From: Rhodanobacter sp.
GTDB lineage: Bacteria; Pseudomonadota; Gammaproteobacteria; Xanthomonadales; Rhodanobacteraceae
Direction: 5' to 3'
Length of the DNA: 64,000 bases
Assembly: GCA_004322005.1 (NCBI GenBank)
Contig: SCRF01000015.1
Coordinates: forward strand, 46,499-110,498
The stretch's first letter is position 1, and each line of letters begins with the position of its first letter. A program made the position numbers and the translations under genes. The notes below the pieces were generated by a model that was given only the letters and a program-made list of their open reading frames with translations, was not told the DNA's origin and did no database searches. Shown one piece after another: positions 34,618 through 42,103 of this stretch.

Positions 34618-35247
34618 TCACGCAGCTTGGGCGGCGGCCAGCTCGGCATCCTTCTCCGCCGCCCGCCGCATCGCCGGCCGCGCCAGCACGCGCTCGACAT
34701 AGGCGCGGATCACCGGCAGCTCCGGCACCAGCTTGAACATGGTGAAATAGTTCAGCGCGCTGCCCCACAGCACGTCGGCTGCACTGAACGTTTCGCCGAG
34801 CAGGTAAGGGCCTTTTTCCAACTGGTCGGTGAGTGTCTTCAGCACCGTATCGTAGTCGCCGTATCCGCAGGTCGAGGGTGGTGCCGGCTCACGCTGCATC
34901 GCCTTGTCGAGCACTGCCGGTTCGCAACACGAGCCGTAGAACACCAGCCAGCGCAGATACGGTCCGCGCAGCGGATCGCCGATCGGCGGCGCCAGTTTCG
35001 CCTCGGGATACAGATCGGCCAGATACAAGAACACCGCCGGCTGCTCGGTGATCAGCGCCTCGCCGTGGCGGATCGCCGGCACCTTGCCCATCGGATTGAT
35101 CGCCAGGTAGTCGCTCTGGCGTTGCTCGCCTTTCTTGAAGTCGAGCACATGCATCCGGTAGTCGGCGCCCAGCTCTTCGAGCAATGCCCGTGTGCCGCCC
35201 GAGCGGGTGTTCGGCGCATGGAAGAAAGTGAGGTCGGAACGGTTCAT
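34618..35247 (-). CDS. Glutathione S-transferase family protein
   Basis: This 209-residue protein has a thioredoxin-like N-terminal domain (residues 1-80, LTFFHAPNTRSGGTRALLEE, then NPMGKVPAIRHGEALITEQP, the glutathione-binding cis-proline and QP turn) and a helical C-terminal domain (YLLGETFSAADVLWGSALNY, the N-capping box). The N-terminal catalytic residue is probably serine (TRSGG). AGGAGC before the ATG at 35247 sets the start. It would conjugate or exchange glutathione with electrophiles. The WYL regulator downstream may control it. Confidence 0.92.
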   Translation of the reverse strand: MNRSDLTFFHAPNTRSGGTRALLEELGADYRMHVLDFKKGEQRQSDYLAINPMGKVPAIRHGEALITEQPAVFLYLADLYPEAKLAPPIGDPLRGPYLRWLVFYGSCCEPAVLDKAMQREPAPPSTCGYGDYDTVLKTLTDQLEKGPYLLGETFSAADVLWGSALNYFTMFKLVPELPVIRAYVERVLARPAMRRAAEKDAELAAAQAA

Positions 35248-35944
35248 GAAAGAGCTCCTGTTCGGGAAATTCAGCGTGGACGAGGTGCCGCTTGCAGAGG
35301 CCGCGTGTTGGCCGGCGGCGGTTGTCGGCCGGCGGCGCGACCGCGGGTATCGTGCAGCATCGGACGGCGGCGTCACAGGCAATGGTGGCAGGCCATCCAG
35401 CAGCAGGCCGCGCCGGTACAGCGGTCGCCAGGCCATCAGCACACGGTGCAAAAACGGTTTCACGGCATCGCCCTCATGCCGTCACCGCGCTTTCGCCCGG
35501 GCATGCAGCCTGCCGCGCGGCGAAGCCGTCGAAAGCCAGATAGCCCGATCGTGTCGCGCATGCCCTTGTCCTCCGTCGATGGAGGTACAGCTTGTGCCTT
35601 GCCTGCTGCCAGCGTGCTGTCAGCAGACAAGCAATCACTGGCGCGACCGGCGCGACCTCTACGGCGTGCCGGCCGACGGCAGGCGCGGCCATGGCATGGT
35701 CGCTGCCGCGCGATCAGGCACCATTGCAAATGGCAGGCGCCACGCGCGCGGGGCCTGCCGACCTCGCTGGTGGCGTACCCGCACCGAGGCCACCACTTCG
35801 TCGACCCGGCAGCGTCAATGCGGCGTGCTGCAGCGCTCGCTGTTGGGGTTCGGCAAGCATCTGCCGGCGAGCGAATGATCGCTGCCGTGGCGAGACTGCC
35901 GACTGGCCGACCTGGTCGCCCGGGCCGGCTCGCGCCGGCAACCG
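35248..35944. other. Interval with no intact gene
   Basis: About 700 bases between the GST gene and the small membrane protein gene contain no intact gene that I can support. Frames on both strands are rich in arginine and broken. The only recognisable piece is the decayed peptidase C-terminus at about 35725-35878, listed separately. Confidence 0.55.
35725..35878 (+). pseudogene. Decayed C-terminus of an S9-type peptidase / alpha-beta hydrolase
   Basis: One frame reads ARGLPTSLVAYPHRGHHFVD then PA, the loop and strand carrying the catalytic histidine region of prolyl-oligopeptidase-like enzymes (usually Y-P-x-E-G-H-x-F). After a frameshift the next frame gives VLQRSLLGFGKHLPASE and a stop at 35876-35878, a plausible family C-terminus. 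No upstream domain is recognisable. I therefore read it as a gene remnant. Confidence 0.5.
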
Positions 35945-36121
35945 TCAAGCCGGCGGGTCACGCCGCCGCGTGTGGTTGACCGCACCGACGATCCCCAGCC
36001 CCAGGGTTACCACGGCGCCGGCGATGATCCATGGTGTGGACACATGCAGCAGCCACGCCACATAGCCGAGGCCACCGATCAGGACGACCATCCCGATCAG
36101 GTAGAGCGCGAATGAGGACAT
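35945..36121 (-). CDS. Small two-helix membrane protein (58 residues)
   Basis: This short gene encodes two membrane helices, about residues 5-27 (ALYLIGMVVLIGGLGYVAWL) and 30-48 (PWIIAGAVVTLGLGIVGAV), followed by NHTRRRDPPA. The hairpin with a basic, proline-ending tail resembles small conserved proteins I recall from Rhodanobacter-like genomes, with the same SSFALYLIG opening. The helices are well formed and the frame is clean from ATG to stop, which supports real coding. Function unknown. Confidence 0.7.
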   Translation of the reverse strand: MSSFALYLIGMVVLIGGLGYVAWLLHVSTPWIIAGAVVTLGLGIVGAVNHTRRRDPPA

Positions 36122-36265
36122 CGTCGTTTCCGGATGACTGCGTGACGCAAGATCGAGCCTTCAGACCTCGCGCGATGACGCGGGCATCCATCAGGCCCTT
36201 ATCGCCATCATCAGCGTGTGAAGACGAATCACGGCCGTTCAGTTGAGCCGGTGTACATCCCAGTC

Positions 36266-36305
36266 TCCAGGGTTTGTGCAGCCTGAGCCTGGCACAAACC
36301 CTGGA
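36266..36305. terminator. Strong hairpin downstream of the porin gene
   Basis: A perfect 14-bp inverted repeat, TCCAGGGTTTGTGC at 36266-36279 and GCACAAACCCTGGA at 36292-36305, with a 12-base loop, lies 12 bases after the porin stop. No T-run follows on the minus strand, so it may stabilise the 3-prime end and may not be a classical terminator. Confidence 0.6.
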
Positions 36306-36316
36306 GGCGAACCGGG

Positions 36317-37723
36317 CTAGAAGTGATAGAGCGCGCTGAGATTGACCTCGTTGCCGCTGGTCGTTTTGGTGGTCAAGCCATCGGTGGTATCCAACTTGTC
36401 ATAGATCCACTCGAGGCCGAAATCATAGGCGCCAGCGCTGTACAGCAGACTCACGGCACTCTGGCGGTTCTTCAGCCGGCCAGCCGATCCATTCCCAAGC
36501 CAGCGGACCACGTCGCTCCGGTCGGATTTGCTGTAGGCGTAGAACACGTTGGTGCTCCAGTTGGGCGTGAACTTGTAGCCCGCCTGCAGATAGCCGCCAG
36601 TCTCACTGATGTCGCCGAACTGGACCAGATCGCCGAAGATCTCGCCCAGGCCCTTGCCGGTATAGGCATTGGCCTTGAACATCCAGGGGCCGGGATTCCA
36701 GTTGCCGCCGAGCTCGAATCCTTCACTGTCGATCGAGCTCTTGATCGGCGTCGCCGCCGTGCCGCCGACACCTTTCAGGTCGATCTTGCTGTAATGCACG
36801 ACAGCATAGGCCAGCCAGCTCTTGTCCTGCACGTGCAAGCGCGCCTCGAGCTGCGGGCGGAAACCGGGATTGCCCGCGGTCAGGTAGTTGACGTTGTCGC
36901 CCGGGCCACTCCACGACCCCTCGAAGGCACCCAGGTCAAGCCGCCATTTCGGACCGGACGATCCATGGTTCAGATCCTGCATCCACACGGCACCGGGGAA
37001 GCGCCAGCCGATCATGCCGACACCCAAGCCGAGCGGGAATGCGATATGGCTGAGCGAGGTCGTGACGTTGTCCAGCGGGAACATCAGGTCCCACTGCTGG
37101 CCGATCCTCACCGTACTGCCGGTCTGGACATTGTTCAAATCCATGTAGGCCTGGCGCAGGCGCGGAATCGGCTGCTGCTGGCTGTAGGCACCCGTGCCAT
37201 TGAAGCCGCCGAAGAAGTCCATCTCGAGATGGCCGCTGCCACTCCAGTTATCGGTGAACTTGGAGCCCTTGAAGTCGAGCCAGAAGCGCGTGTTGCGCAC
37301 ATCGAAGCCGCTGAGCCTGCCTTTCGAGCCGGGAACCGGGAACTCGGCATTCTGGCCATTGCCAAAGACGAAAGACTTGCTCTGGGAAAACGCCGTAGCG
37401 CTGACGAACCCGTTCAGGCTCACCGATACGCCAGGCGCCGAGCTGAAGGCCGGCTCAGCGGGGTGGGCGGGCGGAGGCGGCGCCGCGGCGACCTTCGCGA
37501 GTTCGGCGTGCTGCTGTACCTGCTCGCCTTCCAGCCGTTGCAGGCTGTCGCGCAGCGCCTGCAATTCCTGCTGTTGCTGATCCAGCTGCTGTTGTTGCTT
37601 GTCGATCAGCGCGTGCAGGGCTTTTACTTCGCTCTGTTTGTGCGTGGTCGCCGCAAGAGTCGGGCTGGCCACGGCCAGACCCATGGCGACGGCCATGGCG
37701 AAGAACAGTGGATTTCGTCTCAT
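36317..37723 (-). CDS. DcaP-family trimeric outer-membrane porin
   Basis: This 468-residue outer-membrane protein has a signal peptide (RRNPLFFAMAVAMGLAVASP, cleavage near TLA-AT). A glutamine-rich coiled coil at about residues 25-75 follows (SEVKALHALIDKQQQQLDQQ), and then a beta-barrel ending in a C-terminal aromatic residue (LSALYHF). A periplasmic coiled coil before the barrel is the DcaP arrangement, in which it holds the trimer together. DcaP porins pass small organic anions. AAGGGGAAG before the ATG at 37723 sets the start. No transport genes are adjacent to suggest the substrate. Confidence 0.85.
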   Translation of the reverse strand: MRRNPLFFAMAVAMGLAVASPTLAATTHKQSEVKALHALIDKQQQQLDQQQQELQALRDSLQRLEGEQVQQHAELAKVAAAPPPPAHPAEPAFSSAPGVSVSLNGFVSATAFSQSKSFVFGNGQNAEFPVPGSKGRLSGFDVRNTRFWLDFKGSKFTDNWSGSGHLEMDFFGGFNGTGAYSQQQPIPRLRQAYMDLNNVQTGSTVRIGQQWDLMFPLDNVTTSLSHIAFPLGLGVGMIGWRFPGAVWMQDLNHGSSGPKWRLDLGAFEGSWSGPGDNVNYLTAGNPGFRPQLEARLHVQDKSWLAYAVVHYSKIDLKGVGGTAATPIKSSIDSEGFELGGNWNPGPWMFKANAYTGKGLGEIFGDLVQFGDISETGGYLQAGYKFTPNWSTNVFYAYSKSDRSDVVRWLGNGSAGRLKNRQSAVSLLYSAGAYDFGLEWIYDKLDTTDGLTTKTTSGNEVNLSALYHF

Positions 37724-38279
37724 GGCAGCTTCCCCTTGGTGGATGAACTGACAGCAATAGCCCGCTGGTTGCCGCAGCATTGGAGGCATCAGTGACTAGG
37801 GTGATATCTGAAGTCATCGTGCGTTTCAGGCTGAAAGATTACATCCGTGTGAAGGCACGATGAAAGGAATTTGAACGCGAATTTTCTACGACTTTGGTAG
37901 CGCATCATGCATCGATCGATTGAATTCGCAGTCGAAAGCGGACACACGTCGCCGGCCATCGTCAGCGAATCAACATGGCGGCGCACCCTCGCGGCGCTGT
38001 ATCCCCATCGGTGCGAGGCCACATTTCATGAACGAAGACATCATCACGGGCGACGGTGGTCGGAGCATCTTGCGGATGTCGATCCCGGAGCCGGCGCGCA
38101 ACGCCCTCACTGCGGCCAGCTCAGCTGGCCGTCATCAAGCCGGGAAGGGCGCCGGCAGCCAATTCTCTCGAAAATTTCAGGGCCGTCATTGCCGCATGCC
38201 CCGCCATGCACGCCGATGGCTACGACTGTTCGATGCCGTACAGTTCAGCAGCCGCAGACCAACGCCGTACCAGGAACCG
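37724..38279. other. Gene-free interval upstream of the porin gene
   Basis: About 550 bases separate the porin start from the end of the next minus-strand frame. The left part, about 37724-37930, is AT-rich relative to the genome and should hold the porin promoter. The rest shows no frame with family-like sequence. No repeats or palindromes were noticed. Confidence 0.45.
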
Positions 38280-38699
38280 TTATCGGATCCGTACCGGTTG
38301 CCGCAGGCGAGGGGCCGTCACGGAACGCCGCAATCTGGTTGACCCGCACCAGCGCGCCAGGCTTACCGACAGGCCTGCCAGATAGCGCGAGCCCCAGGGT
38401 TCGTGGGGGTTGAAGCGGGGTGCGAGTTCCCTTCCGGGTGGGCTTTCGAACTCCATGATTTCGCTGATCCGGCGCCGCGCCCGTACACCGAGCCGCCGCA
38501 CCGGGTCATTGCCGATGACGATCCCGTATTCTCTTGCCTTCCAAGCCAGTGCGCCGGTCGTGCCGTTGAAGGTGACGGTGCCGAACAAGCGCCAGTCCTT
38601 GTCGGTGCGCGGCGGCGGTAATGCGGCGGCCCATGGGCGCCAGTCAGCCAGCAGGTCAATCGTCAGCGAGAACGGTTTCTTGCCAGGAATGTGCGACAT
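38280..38699 (-). CDS. Hypothetical protein
   Basis: This 139-residue frame starts at an ATG preceded by a good ribosome site (AAGGAGC, nine bases upstream). The first roughly 95 residues look like real protein (DKDWRLFGTVTFNGTTGALA, then KAREYGIVIGNDPVRRLGVR). The last roughly 40 residues (RWCGSTRLRRSVTAPRLRQP) look like out-of-frame sequence, so a frameshift near the 3-prime end is possible. I do not recognise a family. It lies at the left edge of an accessory, lower-GC patch. Confidence 0.45.
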   Translation of the reverse strand: MSHIPGKKPFSLTIDLLADWRPWAAALPPPRTDKDWRLFGTVTFNGTTGALAWKAREYGIVIGNDPVRRLGVRARRRISEIMEFESPPGRELAPRFNPHEPWGSRYLAGLSVSLARWCGSTRLRRSVTAPRLRQPVRIR

Positions 38700-38799
38700 G
38701 CGGCAGGCTCCTTGCGACAGATTGCTCGTGGAGCGGAGCCTGTCATCGGGCGGGTTAAAAGAAGGTTGCGATGTTGGGCTCTTCGTGGAAACGTGTGGG

Positions 38800-38889
38800 T
38801 GATTCCAGGCGGCCGATCGCGGCGCAGCCTTGCAGTGCAAGGCTTTGCAGGCGAAGCCTGCCGGATTAGGTCCGCCTGAAGGGTTAGGC
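38800..38889 (-). repeat. attC-like recombination site remnant
   Basis: On the minus strand the stop codon of the next gene lies inside GCCTAACCC, which fits the R-box consensus RYYYAAC of integron attC sites. It is followed by TCAGGCGGAC (L-like box). About 60 bases further, GGCCGCCTGGA could pair with it, but the closing GTTRRRY box is not there. Two internal hairpins lie between. This is at best a degenerate attC. Confidence 0.35.
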
Positions 38890-39219
38890 GCCATTCCTTG
38901 AGGGCAGAACCATGAAATCGGAGACTGACTCCAGCGCGATTTCAGGGAAACCTTCTGCGATGGCTTCGGCCATCTGACGCCCGGCCTCTGGATCGACAGG
39001 GTCGAGAGCGAAGGCCCGCTCTCTGGCTTCTGCGCTCGGCCACTGCGCATAGCTGTACCACAAACCATCGGGACCACGATGCAGGCGAGAGCCAAGCGAG
39101 CCACGCTCGGAAAGCAATAGTTCTGACACTCGTGTCCACGCTCTCACAAATGACTCTTCGGCGCCTGCGTGCAGTCGCCACCGATACAAAACGGCGAACC
39201 CTGGACCCTTCGAATTCAC
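38884..39219 (-). CDS. Antibiotic biosynthesis monooxygenase (ABM) domain protein
   Basis: This 111-residue protein has the small dimeric ferredoxin-like ABM fold: FAVLYRWRLHAGAEESFVRA, then LWYSYAQWPSAEARERAF, a typical strand-helix pair with the W-P-S motif. Members are heme- or quinone-active monooxygenases or structural proteins, and the substrate is unknown. It begins with GTG at 39219 with GGA at moderate distance. Its stop codon lies in an attC-like sequence, which suggests arrival as a gene cassette. Confidence 0.75.
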   Translation of the reverse strand: MNSKGPGFAVLYRWRLHAGAEESFVRAWTRVSELLLSERGSLGSRLHRGPDGLWYSYAQWPSAEARERAFALDPVDPEAGRQMAEAIAEGFPEIALESVSDFMVLPSRNGA

Positions 39220-39363
39220 GAGCTCACTTCCTTGGCTTCAGGCCCTAAGCCACCGACCTTGCGTAACCTTACCTAGCCCACGTCCGGCTATCAACCTGAT
39301 GCAAAGCCGTACGTCGGATCTTCGGCCAAATCGCTTTGAACGCACTGTCAGCGGGCATCTGCC

Positions 39364-40137
39364 TCATGCTGTGAGGCCGCCATCAATCACCAGGCTATGC
39401 CCGACAACATAGGACGAAAGTGGCGAACTCAACCAAATAATCGCGTTGGCGATCTCTTGCGCTGAGCCTAATCTCCCGATTGGGATTTCCATAGCCAATT
39501 CGCTGTCCTGCTCCGTCCTTTCCTTCAGGCTGAGATGCGCAACACGTCGCTCTCTGCGCGGCGTAGCTGTAGGACCTGGACAGACGGCATTAATCCTGAT
39601 TCCGTCCCCAATGTACTCTTTTGCTATTGATCGGGTCAGCCCTATCACCGCATGCTTTCCAGCGCTGTAAAGCGCCGCTTTTGGCGTTCCAGACAGGCCC
39701 GTTGTTGATGCGACATTCACGATCGTTCCGGAGTTTTTCCCGAGCATTGCGTCGATTTCGACGCGCATGCAGGAAAAAACGCCCTCAACATCAACCGACA
39801 ACTGCTCCGAGACCTCCCGAGGAGCCATCTCATGGGCTCTCGCCAGCCTCAAGTCATAACCAACACTGTTGACTGCACAATCTAAACGTCCGAATTGACG
39901 AAGTACTGAGCTTAGAAGATTGTCTACCGACGCGGCCTTGCCAACGTCGCATTCAATGAAACAGGCGTCCGAACCAAGTGCGACGAGCGAACTAACGGCT
40001 GCGGCGCCGTGATCTTTGTTTCTCGACGCAACGACAACTTTGGTACCTTGCAAAGCAAACGCTCTTGCGGTTGCCAAGCCAATCCCTGTTGTTCCGCCGA
40101 CAATCAACACGACCTTCGATGTCAGTTCGTAATTCAT
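39364..40137 (-). CDS. Short-chain dehydrogenase/reductase (SDR)
   Basis: This 257-residue classical SDR shows the cofactor loop GGTTGIG near residue 14, the NAG-type motif altered to NSVG (DCAVNSVGYD), the catalytic serine region NVASTTGLSG, YSAGK with catalytic tyrosine and lysine, and the PG motif INAVCPGPTATP. The C-terminal VVGHSLVIDGGLTA is standard. It would oxidise or reduce an alcohol or ketone with NAD(P)H. The ribosome site AGGAAAG supports the ATG. Codon use is visibly less GC-rich than the core genes. It follows the YcxB-like gene by 8 bases. Confidence 0.9.
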   Translation of the reverse strand: MNYELTSKVVLIVGGTTGIGLATARAFALQGTKVVVASRNKDHGAAAVSSLVALGSDACFIECDVGKAASVDNLLSSVLRQFGRLDCAVNSVGYDLRLARAHEMAPREVSEQLSVDVEGVFSCMRVEIDAMLGKNSGTIVNVASTTGLSGTPKAALYSAGKHAVIGLTRSIAKEYIGDGIRINAVCPGPTATPRRERRVAHLSLKERTEQDSELAMEIPIGRLGSAQEIANAIIWLSSPLSSYVVGHSLVIDGGLTA

Positions 40138-40145
40138 CTTTCCTG

Positions 40146-40685
40146 CTAACTACCTAATTGACCGACTTGGGCCGAGTTATACGCCTTAATGTAACGAAGC
40201 GAGGTTTTCGAAGCGGTTAGATCGGTTGCTTCTGCCGCACTCCCGGCGGTGATGGCGGAGTCCGGAAGCCACCTTATCGATCCAGGCCTTTTCAGCAGGA
40301 TTCCGTCGGAAAAGCGGACTGCACTTGGGTAAGTCGACCAATCCAAGGCTGGTTGAACACCGCTACTACCAAACGCTACGCCAGCATCCGAAAGCATTAA
40401 TTTCACTTCGGAGTCGAAACCCGGTCTGCTCCTGAATTTCATCATGAGCCCTTGCTTCGTCGCCCAAACTCCTATCGAGACCATCAATCCGAGGATCACG
40501 GCGAATAATCCGGCCTTGGCGACCATCGACGTGTGGACTGTGGCTACCGCGTAGGCTCCAAGCACCGCGCCAAAAATGCCGAACTGGACAGGTAGCCTCA
40601 GCAGCCATGGCCCTTGTCGGTATTGCCGATCGATCACGGTCCTGAAGTATTCGACATTGCTTCGATACTGATATTCGACTTGCAT
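40146..40685 (-). CDS. YcxB-like two-helix membrane protein
   Basis: This 179-residue protein starts with MQVEYQYRSNVEYFRTVIDR and has two membrane helices, about residues 36-75 (PVQFGIFGAVLGAYAVATVH and KAGLFAVILGLMVSIGVWAT). A C-terminal cytoplasmic domain follows (VKLMLSDAGVAFGSSGVQPA, DWSTYPSAVRFSDGILL), a layout like the YcxB family. AGGGGTGA before the ATG at 40685 sets the start. Its composition is lower in GC than the neighbours. It is probably co-transcribed with the SDR gene. Function unknown. Confidence 0.65.
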   Translation of the reverse strand: MQVEYQYRSNVEYFRTVIDRQYRQGPWLLRLPVQFGIFGAVLGAYAVATVHTSMVAKAGLFAVILGLMVSIGVWATKQGLMMKFRSRPGFDSEVKLMLSDAGVAFGSSGVQPALDWSTYPSAVRFSDGILLKRPGSIRWLPDSAITAGSAAEATDLTASKTSLRYIKAYNSAQVGQLGS

Positions 40686-40882
40686 ATGGTCACCCCTAAA
40701 ATGTCCCACCAAGACCCCGCGTCATTGGCAGGCATTGCCCTTGTATCTCTTCCGCTTGCAACGTCCCCTTTCTTGCCGCAGCTTGCGCGGTCGTCGTAGA
40801 GCCTGCAAGGGCTGTCATGGAACCCCCCGGCACGGTGCCCTTTTTTGAAAAGTCAACGCCGCCCCCGGTTCCGGGCGTTCAA

Positions 40883-41434
40883 TCACTTGGAGCCAAGCAC
40901 TCGAGTCATGATGATGTCGCGCTGCGGATCGGTCCCCACGGGAAACACGTGCGCACCCACTTCCGCGAAGCCCCACTTCCTGTAGAAGGCGATGGCGCGT
41001 GGATTGTGCTCCCACACGCCGAGCCACACCTGGTCGGCGCCAGCAGCTTTTGCCAGTGCAATGGACTCGGCCATGAGATCCTGCGCGATGCCCTTGCCGT
41101 GCCACGCCTCGCGGACATACAGGCGCTGGATCTCGGCAGGCCGTTCGGCCTTGATGCAGTCGGGGGAATGTCCCCAGCGTAGCTGGGCGAATCCGACGAG
41201 TTGGCCATCGTGCTCACCGACCAGCGTTGCCATTTCCGGATCCGAGATTTCCCGCGCCTGGATGACCTCGCCGTAATGGGTCGCACAATGGAGGCGCATG
41301 TCTTCGGGCGTGTTGGCCGCCTCGAAGGTATGCCGGAAGGTCAGCTCCGCCAGTTCGGCGAGACGCGGCGCATCGGTTGATTCGGCTCGGCGAATGACGG
41401 GCAAGACTGACTCCAAGAGAACACCTGGTTGCAT
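40883..41434 (-). CDS. GNAT family N-acetyltransferase
   Basis: This 183-residue acetyltransferase has motif A as IQRLYVREAWHGKGIAQDLM, with the WHGKGIA acetyl-CoA loop, and motif B as VWLGVWEHNPRAIAFYRKWG then FAEVGAHVF. The N-terminus (VIRRAESTDAPRLAELAELT) is typical. The start is uncertain: the ATG at 41434 lacks a good ribosome site, but no better in-frame ATG precedes the domain. The substrate is unknown; relatives act on amines, antibiotics or protein termini. It is divergent from the MarR gene. Confidence 0.85.
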   Translation of the reverse strand: MQPGVLLESVLPVIRRAESTDAPRLAELAELTFRHTFEAANTPEDMRLHCATHYGEVIQAREISDPEMATLVGEHDGQLVGFAQLRWGHSPDCIKAERPAEIQRLYVREAWHGKGIAQDLMAESIALAKAAGADQVWLGVWEHNPRAIAFYRKWGFAEVGAHVFPVGTDPQRDIIMTRVLGSK

Positions 41435-41567
41435 GAGGCTACTTTGATCTTGGGGCCATCGGGTTACCTCCGAACGCCAAAGTATGCGTGACGCGTACAA
41501 ACTATGCCGTTGTCCCCAAATCACCCTTGACCTTGTCAGGGCAAACATAAGCTGCGATGTATTTGCC

Positions 41568-41595
41568 TTGACAACTATCTTTTGGGCAATAGAAT
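41568..41595 (+). promoter_or_regulatory. Sigma-70 promoter of the marR-efflux operon
   Basis: A perfect -35 box TTGACA at 41568-41573 is followed, after 16 bases, by a -10 box TAGAAT at 41590-41595. Transcription would start within a base or two of the MarR ATG at 41603, so the mRNA should be leaderless or nearly so. No Shine-Dalgarno sequence is visible before that ATG. Confidence 0.75.
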
Positions 41596-41602
41596 ACGCG
41601 GC

Positions 41603-42082
41603 ATGAAACAGCTTCCGCACCCCGCCGAAACGATCAGCCCCGACGCGACGTCCACGCCCAGTCTTGGCGTGTTGCTGACGCTGGTGCGTTCCGAACTGGT
41701 GCGCGCGATCGAGGCGGAACTGGCCAGCCAGGGGCTGGACTTGAGTTTCACCCAGTACCTGATCCTGAAGAAGGCCCAGCAACTGGGGCCGCTGTCGGCC
41801 ACCGAACTGGCCCGCGCGGTTGAACTGGATGGCGGCGCGATGACCCGGCAGCTCGACCACCTGGAGCGCAAGGGCTATCTGCGCCGCAGCCCGCACGCAC
41901 AGGATCGCCGCGCCTTGCGCATCGAACTGACCGACGCCGGCAGCCGCATGTGGCAGGACACGGCGCTGGCCTGCGGCAATCGCGTGATGGTGGCCGCACA
42001 ACGCTCGCTGAAACCGATCGAACAAACCCAGCTGTGCAATTACCTGGAACGCGTGCTGCACGCACTTCGCGACAAGAACTGA
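41603..42082 (+). CDS. MarR family transcriptional regulator of the efflux operon
   Basis: This 159-residue winged-helix repressor has a DNA-binding core at about residues 50-100 (LGPLSATELARAVELDGGAM, then TRQLDHLERKGYLRRSPHAQ and DRRALRIELTDAG, the wing). Helices at both ends serve dimerisation. MarR proteins release DNA on binding phenolic or toxic ligands. It is the first gene of an operon with the NodT, EmrA and EmrB genes and very likely represses it. The ATG at 41603 lies only 8 bases after a strong -10 box. Confidence 0.93.
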   Translation: MKQLPHPAETISPDATSTPSLGVLLTLVRSELVRAIEAELASQGLDLSFTQYLILKKAQQLGPLSATELARAVELDGGAMTRQLDHLERKGYLRRSPHAQDRRALRIELTDAGSRMWQDTALACGNRVMVAAQRSLKPIEQTQLCNYLERVLHALRDKN

Positions 42083-42103
42083 ACTCCTCCGGATCCCATC
42101 ATC

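Noticed and set aside
36323..37795. Plus-strand open frame opposite the DcaP-like porin, of the same length as the porin
   Set aside because: It mirrors the porin exactly and shows no signal or domain of its own.
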